The notes under the pieces are model-generated. The model worked only from the letters and a program-made list of their open reading frames with translations. It was not told the origin of the DNA and made no database searches. From the NCBI RefSeq assembly GCF_000002425.4, contig NC_037275.1, positions 10,774,533 to 10,838,532 on the forward strand: DNA of 64,000 bases, read 5' to 3'. Origin of the DNA: Physcomitrium patens (lineage: Eukaryota > Streptophyta > Bryopsida > Funariales > Funariaceae). Of this stretch, positions 23,400 through 34,941 are shown piece by piece. The number at the start of each line of letters is the position of its first letter. The first letter of the stretch is position 1. A program made the translations under genes and the position numbers.

Positions 23400-26155
23400 A
23401 ATAGGAACCATGGAACTTGAATCATATGCAATACCTAATAAAGATCCTATTCTTTCATAAGATCTCTTATCTTACTTTATAATAGATATGTATTTAGGAT
23501 CTAAAAATTACAAAGGCTTTGCATTATTAGATTCAAGAGCCTCAACTTGTTTTATAGATGAAGACTTTGTCAAAAAACAAGAAATACCTTTATTCAAGAA
23601 AATTAAACCTATACCTCTAGAAATCATAGATGATCATTTGTTTTCTTCTAGAGATATTATTCATAAGATTGTTCCTTTAGATGTATTAATTAAAGATTAT
23701 AATAGTATAGTAATATTTAATGTGATAAGATCTCTCTCTAATCTAATTATTTTAAGATTATTATGGTTAAAAAATATAACCCTCAAATAGATTGGATTTC
23801 TTGTATCTTTATTTTTTTTTATAATTTAATCCAAATTTTTAATAGTGAAGTAGAAATAAATAAGCATAATACATCCAAATCCTTATTGATAGGTACCAAA
23901 GCTTTTATATATGTGGCAAAAGAAGGACTATCTTTTGCTGTATATTCTACATCTATTTTTGATGGTAGAAAGACATCAAGTGGTATTCCTAGCCAATATC
24001 AAGATTTTTAAGATGTTTTTTTTTTTCAAAATAATACATATATTTTTTTAAAGCATGGTTCCTATAATTATTCAATTGATCTACAAGAAAGAGCTTAACC
24101 ACCATTAGGACTAATTTATAACTTTTTACAAAATAAGTTTCCCGTATTAAAAGAGTATATTAATGAGAATTTGGCTAATAACTTTATATGCCATTCAAAA
24201 TCTCAAGCATGAACTCTTATCTTATTTTTCAGGAAAAAAAATGGATCTGAATGAAAACGCATAAACTATCAAGTACTTAACAAGATCACCATCAAAAATA
24301 TGTATTTCTTATCTTTGATTTTAGGACTTCTAGACTAATTCAATCAAGCAAAGTTCTACACAAAAATAGATCTATAAAAAAACATATAATTTGGTATATA
24401 TTGAAGAAAGAGATAAGTTGAAGATTACTTTTTGAATTAGGTTTGGATATTTTGAATATAATATCATACCTTTTGAACTAATGAATGTACTAATTACTTT
24501 TTAACATCTCATGAATGATGTCTTTTGTGAATTTCTTGATGATTTTGTTGTTTATTATTTAGATGACATTCTAATTTACTCTAAGAACATAAAAAAATAT
24601 GAACTTTATGTTTGTTGTATATTATATGCAAAGATGGAAAAGTATATATTCTATATTACTTAAGTTGATTTTTTAGGATATATTTTTTCTAACAAAGGAT
24701 TAATAATGGATCCTAAGAAAATCCAAACTATCATAAATTGAAAGGTTTCAAAAATAATCAAAGATGTATAATATTTTTTGAAATTTGCCAATTATTATTA
24801 AAACTTCATTAAGATTTTTTTTTAAAGTTGTGGCTCCTCTTATATGTTTGACATAAAAAAAAAAACTTGAGTAGAGCAAAGAAGCAAAAACATCTTTTAA
24901 AGCTTTAAAGACATTATTTATTTCTGTACCAATTTTATATTACATTAATTTTTTTAAAGCATTCTTCATGAAAATTGATACATCAGGCTTTGCTATAGGT
25001 ATTGTTTAATCACAAATAAGAGCATATAAAAAAATCTATCTAGTTACTTTTTATTCTAAGAATTTTTTAATAGCTCTGATTAATTATAAAATCCATGACA
25101 AAAAGCTTTTTATAATTGTGGATTCATTTCAAGAATAGTATCATTATCTAGAAGGAGCTTCTACTCTAGTAATTATATGTACAAATCACAAGAATCTCAA
25201 ATACTTCATGTTGGCATATGTTTTGAATTATTGCCAAGCTTGTTGGAGTATATCTTTATTAAGATTTGATTGAAGATCCTCTATACCTTTAAAAAATAAT
25301 AAGATTTATTAGATTCTTTTGTAAACATTCTTATCTTACATCAAAAGAAGAAGTAGTTTTTAATCAACAAAAAATGATTTTCATGAAGCTGGAGCATTTT
25401 CATCTTTGAGAAATAAAATCAACATTAACTATTAATTCAACTTTTTTTAAATAAATTCAATCAAGTATATCTTCTGATCTTCTTATCCATCATATCAAGA
25501 ATAATTCTTCAAAATCTCATGATGCTTTCAAGTTCAAATTCACAAATAACTTACTCTATTTTGAAAGATGATTATACATTCCAAAAGGCATGGTATAATT
25601 ACATATTCTTCAAGTTCATCATAACTTTCCAGTAGTTGGATATTTTGAATACAATAAGACTTTTGTGCTAATATCAAGAAATTTTTAGTGGCATCAAATG
25701 TAGAAGGTAGTTAAAAACTTTGTTCAATCATAAGATATTTTTTTAAGATCCAAAACTCCTTGTCATCTATCTTATGGATCTCAATTATTACCTATTTCAA
25801 AATAAAAATGGTCTTTTATTTCAATGGATTTTATTAAAAATATTTCAATTAAAGATTTATATAATTTCATATTCATGATAGTAGATTGTTTTACAAAGAT
25901 GGCACATTTTGTACCATGTACAAAATATATTACAAGTAAAGAAATGGCTAAGTTTTTCCTTCACAATATCTATTTCTATCATAAATTATCTAAAGATATA
26001 TTATTAGATAGAGAGACTCAATTTATATTAAGATTTTAAAAAATTCTTTTTAAGATATTTAAAGTAGATATAAAATTCACTTTGGCTTTTCATCTTCAAA
26101 TTGATGGATAAATAAAATAGATAAATTAAGTTTTTGAGCAGTATTTGAGGTATAT
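23400..26155 (+). pseudogene. pol: P1 F1 pol pseudogene, truncated after the integrase core
   Basis: Protease remnant at 23488-23790 (active site now D-S-R). RT follows, with the polymerase motif Y-Y-L-D-D-I-L-I-Y-S near 24553. RNase H lies at about 24960-25250, the integrase zinc region at about 25610-25750 and the integrase core at 25824-26110 (I-V-D-C-F-T-K-M-A-H-F). Stops and frameshifts are frequent. At about 26155 the coding sequence runs directly into an LTR (26160-26695), so the integrase end, chromodomain and ORF3 are deleted. Confidence 0.85.
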
Positions 26156-26159
26156 CTAC

Positions 26160-26695
26160 TATAAATATTTACATTTATCTCAATAGTTACTTATATAATT
26201 AGATAGAAGTAGGTAAATATAGATTAATTTCATAAAATCTTATAGAATAGCTTTTTAAAAGCTTCATAGACATAATTATGATTTTAGATGTATTTATGGG
26301 TTAGAAACTTAGTCAACAAACTGACCATGTATTGGTAGCTTGTCGAACAAGTTAACTTTACGTAGTAGCTTGTGAAATAAGTTAATTATGTGGCACATGC
26401 ATAGGTAACTTACTTTACAAGTTAAAACATGTAGCTAGCAAAGTCAACAAATGTTGGAGGTTCTATAGAATATTGCCACGTAGCTCTTAGTTAAAGAATA
26501 TATATGGAGGCAAGAGTGAAGCCTTCTTCACTATTGTCAATACCTTTCTAGCCCTTAGTCTCGCTTGAAGAATTTTTAGTCTTCTTGTTTTTGGTAATAG
26601 ACATTCTAGTTCAATATTATATCATTATTGATTAACTTTTTAGTTTTTTTCAGAGAGACAAGAATATATTGAGGATTTTTTTTTTTGAGATTCTG
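26160..26695 (+). repeat. F1 LTR, lacking its last bases
   Basis: Aligns with the F1 LTR family, but stops at TTTGAGATTC, about 12 bases short of the usual end, where the oppositely oriented LTR of M2 begins. Either P1's own 3' LTR after an internal deletion, or a separate LTR. No target duplication can be defined. Confidence 0.75.
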
Positions 26696-27250
26696 TTAAG
26701 GACAAGAACTTGATAAAAAAAATAAACAAGAGAGACTTCTCTCAAAGAAAGATAAAAAAATATAAATAACTCAATATATATATTAAGAAAGAAACTAGAA
26801 TGACTATTGTCAAAAGATAAGAAAATTAGAGATCCTTGAAACTAGATTAGAAGCATAAAAGGACTTGACAAGAATGAAGAGGGCTTCATTCTTATCTCTA
26901 TATATACTATCTAACTAGGGGCTACATGGCAATGTTCTATAGGACCTCCAATAAGTTTTGACTTTGTAGGATACATGCCTTGACTTACGAGATAAGTTTT
27001 TCAATATGTGGGTCACATAGTTAGCTTGGTCTTCAAGCTAACAACATGTGTGGCACATGGCCAACTTGTTGACCACGTTTCTAATCCAAAAAGTCAATTA
27101 AAGATACCTATAAAGTCAAAACAACAGCTATATTGCTTCTAAGAAGCTTTCATAGCAAATATTATAGAATTAACTTATTTTTACCTACTTTTACTTACTT
27201 CTATCTATTTATACATGTAATAACTAGCTTACATGCTTATGTCCATGACA
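26696..27250 (-). repeat. M2 3' LTR (F1)
   Basis: 555 bp from TGTTAAGGACAAG to GTCCATGACA, minus orientation. It aligns closely with the M1 LTR. Its internal edge is followed by TTACCTCACTTCTAG, the complement of the purine-rich AGAAGTGAGGTAA that primes plus-strand DNA synthesis. It lies head-to-head with the plus LTR at 26160-26695. Confidence 0.88.
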
Positions 27251-27290
27251 TTACCTCACTTCTAGGGACGAGTTCAATGAGGAGTAGTCA

Positions 27291-27713
27291 TCATATGTTG
27301 TAAAAATCTATGATGCGACAAATTGTATTCGCCACATACTCTGATCTTTGTTCTCTTTGAAGATGATTGATAGGACCTCTCAACCATTGATAGTATCTCA
27401 TATCAGAGGAGAAATACCACCTAGTTATTTGATCATTGTTGAGGCCTTCATAACTTCCTTCAAATAAAATATTTGGAACATCGTCAGGAGTTGTTCCTAC
27501 TTCTAGTAAAATCACCAAACATCGAGAATCTCTTCTAAGATCATGATACTAAACACATTGTATCTTGCCATCTATTTGAGGAAGAACATGTCGTTCTTGA
27601 AGATCTTTATTTCAATTGCATCATCTTAAAGGTTGTGACAATTGTAATGTCTTGTCCGGCAGGTCAGCAAACAAAGGCTCTTGAGTCAAATCTGGGGGTT
27701 GTTGGTTCTCCAT
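27291..27713 (-). pseudogene. M2 copy of ORF3 (unknown protein), lightly broken
   Basis: Same length (140 residues plus stop) and position as ORF3 of N1 and N2, between the chromodomain and 3' LTR. The C-terminal 75 codons (27518-27291) are open and contain R-D-S-R-C-L-V-I-L-L-E-V-G just upstream, then F-E-G-S-Y-E-G-L-N-N-D-Q-I and R-S-E-Y-V-A-N. Three stops in the N-terminal half are explained by single transitions. No known domain recognised. Confidence 0.75.
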
Positions 27714-27895
27714 CTCCTGAGCATCACAACTACAAAGAAGCTATAAATAAGAATTGAAAATAAAATTTTATCTTTCTTAGATATTTTTTCTTTTATAAAG
27801 AAGATTTTCATCTTGATTTTGATGGATGTCATCGATAAAAAGCCTCCACCATCTTTGCTGCATTTACAAGATTCTTTATTGGCTCCCATGTGCAT
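27686..27895 (-). other. M2 copy of the small hydrophobic frame between pol and ORF3
   Basis: An open frame continuing past the pol end and overlapping ORF3. It contains a hydrophobic run (I-L-F-S-I-L-I-Y-S-F-F-V-V-V-M-L) followed by R-R-W-R-T-N-N, matching frames of N1 and N2 at the same place. Whether it is expressed is unknown. Confidence 0.4.
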
Positions 27896-29576
27896 TCACT
27901 AATATCATATCCGCACTAATGGATAAGATATTCCAATTTATTTTGACATCGTCTTGAATCTAAGACTTCTTCTATTTCAAACTCTTCATTATTATCTACT
28001 TCTATAGCAGGAGGTGGAGCTTGTCTTCTTCTTGGTATGTCCACTGTCTTGTACGATTTAAGAAGAAACACATGGAATACTAGATAGATTTTTATTAACT
28101 CCGGTAGGTATAAACAATATGTAAGTAGATTAATTTGTGTAAAAATAGAAAATGGTCCAAGCCTTGGATAGTCCAACTTGTCACAAGGACGAGTGGTCTT
28201 GATATTGTAATGAAGTAACTATACCTTGTCACTCATGTAGAATGGTGGTTGTTTCTTTCGATAGACATCTGCATTGATCTTTTGTTGTTCTTGAGCTTCT
28301 TTTAACTACACCTTCATCGTTGTATGTAGCTCTGACAAATAAATTGCCAACTCTTTTTTCATAAGATTATCAGCTTTTGAAAAGTCAAAAGTATCAAGTC
28401 ATGGATGATAACCATAATTGGCAAAGAAAGGTGTTTTTTTGTAGAAGTATGTACCGTGTTATTGTAAGCAAATTCTACCAATGGCAAAAGAGTTGTCCAA
28501 TCATCTTGTTGGTAGTTGATGGTATATCTTAAATATTGCTTCAAAACTTGATTAACATGCTTTGTTTGTCCATTAATTTGAAGATGGAATGTCAAAGATA
28601 GTTTTAAATTCACTTTTAGAATCTTAAAAAGAGTCCACCAAAATCTTGATACAAATGGAATTCCCCTATCTGATATAATATCCTTAGATAATTTATGATA
28701 ACGATAGATATTGTCAAGAAAGAGCTTTGCTGTTTCTTCACTTGTGATAGATTTTGTACATAATACAAAATGAGCCATCTTGGTAAAATGATCTACTATC
28801 ACAAATATAGAGTCATAAGAACCTGAGATTAGAAGATCCATAATGAAATCCATAGAAACAAAAGACCATGGTTGTTCTAGAATTGGTAATGGTTGAAGAA
28901 GTCTATAAGGTCGATGACGAGGAGTTTTTGATCTTGAGCAAACATCACAAGATTATACACAATCATTGACTGCTTTCCATATTTGTGGCCACCAAAAGTC
29001 TCTAGATATTATTTCCAAAGTTTTATTATATCCATAATGTCGTGCTATTGAAAAGTCATGATGAGCTTGAAGAACACATAATCGAGCTTCATCTTCTGGA
29101 ACATATAGGTGTTTGTCAGAATATAGTAGATTGTTCTTGAATTCAAACTTGAAAGTGACATGAGACTTTGAAGGATTTTCTTTAATATTATGAATAAGAT
29201 GATTAGAAGATATATTTGACTGAACTTACTTAATGAAAGTTGAATCATCAATTAGTATTGATTTCATTGCTTGAAGATGAAGATGCTCTAGCTTCAAGAA
29301 AATTATTTGTTGTTGATTGAAAGCAGCATTTCTTTCCTTTGATGCAAAGTAAGATCGTTTAAAGAATGCATCTAATAAACCTTCTTGTTTTTTTCATCGA
29401 TAAGTGATCTTGAATTCCAATGTTGACAAAGACATACTCCAATAGGCTTGGCAATGATTCAAAATACGTATTGATATAAAATATTCAAAATTCTTCTAAT
29501 CCATATACACAGTGATTGGGCTAGAAGTACCTTTTAGATAATGGCGCCATTCTTGAAATCAATCCAAGATTGCAAT
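27814..29576 (-). pseudogene. pol: M2 F1 pol 3' part (RNaseH end, IN, chromodomain)
   Basis: Minus-strand remnant. The chromodomain lies at about 28030-27850 (N-N-E-E-F-E-I-E-E-V-L-D-S-R-R-C). The integrase core at 28853-28359 is the longest open piece, with M-D-F-I-M-D-L, I-S-D-R-G-I-P-F and N-G-Q-T-K-H-V: the two Asp residues are kept but the catalytic Glu is now Lys. The integrase zinc region is at about 29150-28900. At about 29576, inside RNase H, the sequence switches abruptly to F2, so gag, PR, RT and the 5' LTR are missing. Confidence 0.85.
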
Positions 29577-29865
29577 TATACAATACCAGATATTACAATG
29601 TTGAGATGGATTGCTTATATCAAATGACTAAATCTAGAATTTAGATTTGTTGCAGAGGAAGACAAGGTATTTTTTGAAGAGCTTTAAAAAGAAAAATTAT
29701 TAGAAATTGGTCTTTATTTGAATATCTTGAGTAAACAAGAGAATTGGTCAACATAAAAATTTAATCAAATAAGAAAAAAGACTTATGGATTTTTGCTTCA
29801 AGAAGGACTTTTATGGAAGAGACTAAAGAAAAGAATTAAAATACCAATATGCATGAATTAAAAGA
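29577..29865 (+). pseudogene. pol: F2 RNase H to connection-region fragment, inverted
   Basis: On the plus strand the conceptual translation contains D-I-T-M-L-R-W-I-A-Y-I-K-x-L-N-L-E-F, the end of an RNase H domain with the usual R-W-x-x-x-L motif, followed by F-F-E-E-L and Q-E-G-L-L-W-K-R. Two in-frame stops. It is opposite in orientation to the adjoining F2 RT fragment, so an inversion or separate insertion occurred near 29866. Confidence 0.6.
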
Positions 29866-30771
29866 GCCTCAAAGAAAAGAATTTTCCATTTAAAATCATA
29901 GCCCTTGCGTAATAGTTTATACAATGGATCCACTATGTGAGCATAATGAGGAATCCAAATATAATAAAATACACATGCACCTAAAAATCTGAGAACTTTT
30001 GTTAAAGAACTACAATCTTCTTTCATTCTTTCAAGGAAATCAACCTTATTTAGATCTAGTTTTCTTCTTTAAAATCCACACAAATATCCAATAATCACAA
30101 TCTCTTATATTCTAAATATAGATTTTGTACCCGATAATGTAAGATGAACTTCTCCAAGCCCAATCAATATTTTTTTTACAATCTTGTATGTGATCAGCAA
30201 CATATTTACAACACCGCTTCTTATCTAAAGCTTCATTCTTATCTTCTTCTTTGTACCCTTTTATACAAACATCATCTAAAAAAGACATAGTTTTCTCAAG
30301 AATAAAATCTCTCAATACCTTATTCATCTTGTTCATCATATATGCAACTGAGTTGATTGTGCTTTGAGGAAGAGTATACATTCTAACTAATCCAAGTGGT
30401 GTTTTTATCATTGTCATATCTCTATTTCTTTTTGCAAGTTGAAATTGGTCATAGCCCAAATATAAATCATCCATTGAATATATTGTCCTTCCTACAAACG
30501 CCTCAGTAAATTCATCTATTATAGGCCCAATTCTTATAATCTTAATAGTTACTAAATTTTTTAGTTGCATATCTTAAATAAAACGTAATGACCCATTTTT
30601 CTTAGGTACTGTAAACCATCGACTAAAATATGGTACAAAAGAGGACTCCAAAATCTTCATCTTCATCTTTTCTTTTATTAATTCCACCAAGCTTGGTAAA
30701 TGTACCCTTGGTACTGAAATTCGCCTTGGATTCCAAGGTACATGTAGTATAGTGAAAATAACCATAACCGT
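29866..30771 (-). pseudogene. pol: F2 reverse transcriptase fragment
   Basis: Minus-strand RT of a second Ty3/gypsy family. Blocks in order: P-R-V-H-L-P-S-L and F-T-V-P-K-K-N-G-S-L-R-F-I-Q-D (30765-30574), G-P-I-I-D-E-F-T-E-A-F, then S-F-L-D-D-V as the polymerase Asp-Asp motif (30570-30112). Next comes the palm/connection block F-L-G-A-C-V-F-Y-Y-I-W-I-P-H-Y (30026-29823). The F-L-D-D motif and the P-x-V-D-E-F-x-E-x-F block are typical, to my knowledge, of fungal-type gypsy elements rather than angiosperm chromoviruses. Broken by stops. The upstream part continues at 32483-32990 beyond an inserted fragment. Confidence 0.75.
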
Positions 30772-32482
30772 TGTCGTGTTGTAATATGACTATATGATAA
30801 AAATATAAATAAAAAAGATATTATTAATATTTAGTCATGTTGGATGTTAGAAACAGTGTCCAATTTCAATACCAATATTCAGGGTCAGTTAATGTCATCC
30901 CATCGGCATCATCAAATCAAGTACCCTCCGTACCATTGGGACAACCAAGATCATTTTTCAACCCTATATGGAACAAGCCTAGTAGGTATATACTGGTGGA
31001 GACACCGAATATGCATGATGGGGGTACAGGAAGACCACTTCGTCATTTTCATTGCAAACAGGTTGGTTATTATGCCGGTGAATGTTCCAATCCCAAAGTC
31101 AGTGATGATTACACGCCAGTGTGAAGGAATTGTAAGTAGTCAAGGCATACTTATCAGCAATGTAATGCTCCATCCAATTTCAATAAATGGGATCAACAGA
31201 TCTAAAGCCAAGGAAAAATTGAGGAGATAAATCGGGTGGAATGAGTCCGAGCCATTCTCACCAAGACTCGACAAAAGGAGAAAGTATCAATTCAATATTC
31301 GGGTGAGTCTGATGTGAAGGACTAATTTGACCTAATTACGGGGACATTCAATCTAGGTCCTAGTATAGGCATCTTATCCAATATGAGACTTGATTTGGTT
31401 GGATAATTCAATGAGGTCCCGAACATGGAGGCTTTAGTTCCATTTCAAGCTGTTCTATTTTCTATGTTGTTTTGGAAAAAACATCCTTTCTGTGGAAAGA
31501 TACTCTTAGAAACAGGACTTCTGGGGAAGCATTGTCGACTGTTCCAATTTGGAGTCTAGGGCAGGAAAAAAAAGGGACCACACAGAGTTAAAAGGGAGGA
31601 GATGATAAGGAAAGGGACATTTGGAGATCGGATTTTTGGAGTCGGAGAGCTAGCTTCAAGCTCCTTGAAAAGGTGTAGAATTAGATTTCATAGGATTTGG
31701 GAGAACTTTGGCAATCGTTGCTGAAAGTCAGTGTTTGTATTAGTGAATTGGATTTTTTGCAATAAAATAATAGTTGGTACTCTTGACTGTTTTGTAAAAT
31801 TGGAGAAACTTCTACAGTTGAAATTTAGAGGTACCTAGAGGGTTGAGTATGTCGAGCATATGCAAAAGTTTGTGTTAATCTGACGGAACAGATAGAGGAT
31901 ATTTGACCATTAGTATAAAGAGATATCAAAAGTTAGCAGATTGGGATTGTTTAGGGTTTCCGTAATATCTAGAGATCTATCAGTTGGAATAAGGTGACTT
32001 TTGGCATGGTAAGTCGAGGACTTCTAGGCGGCAGTTAAGATACATCAATGTGGATTAATGACATTTTCTTGTAACTTGTAAGTTAGATTAGATTGAAACT
32101 TCTTGAGCATTTAGAAGGCTTGCAAAGACACTAGTGGTAGAAATTTACAACAATGAGACAGTCAGATTGAGAATTACAGCTTGTTGAAGCTCAATGTCTA
32201 GAGTTAGGATTAAAAATAAAATAAAATAAAATAAAATAAAAAAATAAAAAATAAAAACTAAAAAATAACAAAAGCCTTTGTGCTTATAATATCATGAAGT
32301 TATTAAAAATAGTATTTCTAAGTACTTTGTATTGGAATTAAGCTTTTACATTGAAATCCGAAATAGTTTGTATTTAGATGGTTGAAATCCACTAGCCTAC
32401 TTGGATACTTGCAAAACATTGTTTTATCTTCCACAGCTAGATGCCTAGTGCATTGTCAAGAAAGATAGCTCATAATACGACA
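30772..32482 (+). mobile_element. F2 LTR-derived fragment carrying a Gag-like zinc-knuckle piece, inserted in F2 pol
   Basis: The left end TGTCGTGTTGTAATATGACT and the right end CATAATACGACA are the two termini of an F2 LTR in sense orientation. Sequence from about 31545 to 32482 aligns with the F2 LTR, for example CTTCCACAGCTAGATGCCTA near the right end. Between the first about 65 bp and 31540 is non-LTR sequence. It encodes a decayed double zinc knuckle: F-H-C-K-Q-V-G-Y-Y-A-G-E-C, then R-N-C-K-x-S-R-H-T-Y-Q-Q-C. The insert splits F2 pol coding sequence that is contiguous in sense on both sides. Possible target duplication CCGTT/CTGTT. An (AAAAT)n run lies near 32213-32240. Confidence 0.55.
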
Positions 32483-32990
32483 CTGTTATAATATTTGAAT
32501 CCACACACCCAATTTCATAAGATTCAAAGGCAAATAATCTACCCTATTCTCCCAATATTTCTCTAAAGCACGTAATTTCCTCTAGCAATAAATAACCATC
32601 AGAACCAATCTTTAATTCTTCAAAAGTCTCTTTGATAAACTTGTGACCAATATTCCTTCGATCCTTCAAGCTCCTTTGTCTTGATGCTTCTCCCATTTTT
32701 TCTTTAGAATCTTTTAATAAAGGTCCAGCAACTAGTTTAACTTTCTTATCTATTATCTTATATTTTGTCTCAACTATAACCTTCGATGCTTGAAAAGATT
32801 CAATCATATGATAAACTTTTCTTAAATGAATTGATATAACTTTATCACCATTACCTAATTCAATAGATGCAATCAATTCCAAAGGATCCTCCAGTCCATT
32901 TTTTTCATAAATATCAATAATCTTTTCATTATCTTCTAATATTCCTAATCTATATAATTCTTTTTCAATAATATTGTAGAATAAGTAGTT
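32483..32990 (-). pseudogene. pol: F2 PR-RT linker fragment
   Basis: Open 112-codon stretch (32882-32544) plus extensions on both sides, rich in Lys and Glu, with K-Y-K-I-I-D-K-K-V-K and D-G-Y-L-L-L-E-E. On the left it continues as F-A-F-E-x-x-E-I-G-C-V-D and would join the RT fragment (V-I-F-T-I-L-H-V-P-W) if the 30772-32482 insert were removed. No catalytic motif. It shows that the minus-strand F2 copy was once continuous. Confidence 0.65.
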
Positions 32991-33621
32991 ATTTGTTGAG
33001 TTGTAGATACTTAGTTTATAGTGTAAACAGAGATAGATGACTATTGAAAAGGTAGTTCAGTAGGTAAAATGGATGAATAGTTAGAAAAAGCAATTTTCAT
33101 TAGAGATGTAGCAGTTGGTATCTCATGGTAGCATAAGGAAGATGGGAGAGAGGAAATAAGGGCCAGACTGTAATAGTATGAGCCGGGATAAGCTTGGTGC
33201 TGTCTCTTGTTTTTTTTGTTTTGTTGTTTAAAGTTGTGAATACTGTGAAAAGAATTCGTGGAATAAATCAGGGAAATGATTTATGAGATATTGGGTGTGT
33301 AACTGAAGTATTGTGTGATTGAAGGAGAAAATTTGGAAGTTGTTATCAGATTCTGTGAAGATTGGTTATAACTGGAAGATTATGATCGTGGTTAATTGAA
33401 AACTGTGTGTGTTTGGACCAAGAAAATCTGAGAAAATAGAAATTGTATAAAGTCAGATTAATTGAGTAAGATTGGTTATTCCTAGTGTTAGATGGAATTT
33501 ATGTATTTTGTGTGGACTTTTGAGATAGTACAAATTGTATTTAGTGGTTATCGGTTAATGAAAGGGTTTCATTAGAAGAAAAAAGTCTTGTAGTGTTTCT
33601 TCGCTGTTTTAAGTAGTGCGG
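32991..33621. other. Unassigned 630-bp segment between F2 pieces
   Basis: Purine- and T-rich, more complex than its surroundings, with no open frame of note. It does not align with the F2 LTR or with other parts of the window that I can see. Confidence 0.4.
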
Positions 33622-34941
33622 TGTCGTATTACGTGTTGTCTTGTTCGGGAATACACTAGGTATCTGGCTGTGGAAGGTATAATTGTTTTTGCAAATAACA
33701 AAGAAATCCTAATAGATTTTATCCATGTATGAAGAATATAATTGAAATATCAATTTCCAAGTATTTAAAAAACTCCTCATAGTCATTTTAACCATACAAT
33801 ATTCCAATTGCTTTATTTCTTTTATAATTAAGTTGTTTTTGTTTTTCTTAACAAGCCCTAATCCTAGCTAGTGAGCTTTGATAAGCTGTAACTTTTGATC
33901 CAACCTTCCACTTAGTGTGAAATTTTGCATCCAAATACCAGTATAAGCCTTCTATATGCTCAAAAAATTTCAGCCCAATCCAACTTACAGATCGCAAGAA
34001 AACGCCCAAAAACCGCACTGATGACACTCGGCCGCAACCTTGAAATTTTATGTAGAAACTTCAGAAGTGATTTCTCCTTTGTCAACCGTTAACTCCAGCT
34101 CAAAATTGAATAGCCGATTGATCTCAAATCTTCTATTACCAAGCCAAAAATTACGTTGATCCAACTAGTAGATCTTCAGATATCACAGAAATCCTATCTA
34201 ACCCTAGACTGCCAACTTCCGACAACCCTTTGTACTAAAACCCAGATATCTCTTGATTGCATCGTTAGATTAACACAAATTTTTGTATACACTTAGCACA
34301 CCCAACTATCCAGACAATACCAAATTTTGACCTATAGATGCTACACGACTTACACAAACCGATTGAGAATGCAAACCATCAATGTTTTATATAAAATCCG
34401 AAACACCAAAATAAACACTGACTTTGAGCAGCGATTTCTCTCTCCTCACAAACCCTAATGAAACCAAACTAGTGACCTTGAAAAGAGCTTGAAGCTAGCT
34501 CTTCGATCCAAAAACCCGATCTGAAAAAACCCCCGTAATTTGCCCTAGGCGGCCGTTTTAGTGGCTGGAGGTCGGATTTCGACCCTGTCTCATATCCGGC
34601 CGACCCCCGGATATCAATCTAATCTATCCTAGTGGTTTTATAGCCCGATCCTACCCTCAACTTAACCCTAGTATCAATCATGCTAATAAATTATCCTTTT
34701 TATCCTTTTTTTACCATTTTATGGCCTTTCTAAGGCAATAAAAAAGTTATTACAGCCTAGAAGGTAAAATTACTAACTAGTTTTTATCTACTAGCTATGA
34801 AGTGAAGAAAATAGGATTAGAGGCTTTTATAAAAGCCTTGTAAAATATATTGAATGCTTGTTGAACCATGATAATAGAATATTAATTAAAATATCATTAT
34901 TTTGTCATATTTTCACCATATAGTCGTGTTACAACACGACA
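33622..34941 (-). repeat. F2 LTR (best preserved copy)
   Basis: 1320 bp, running on the plus strand from TGTCGTATTACGTG to ACAACACGACA, with terminal TG...CA. Collinear with 37725-39042 (1318 bp). Orientation (sense minus) follows from the gag beside the right-hand copy. It is clearly less AT-converted than the right copy, so the two are probably not a same-age LTR pair. The bases flanking it (TGCGG and CCGGA) do not form a target duplication. Confidence 0.8.
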
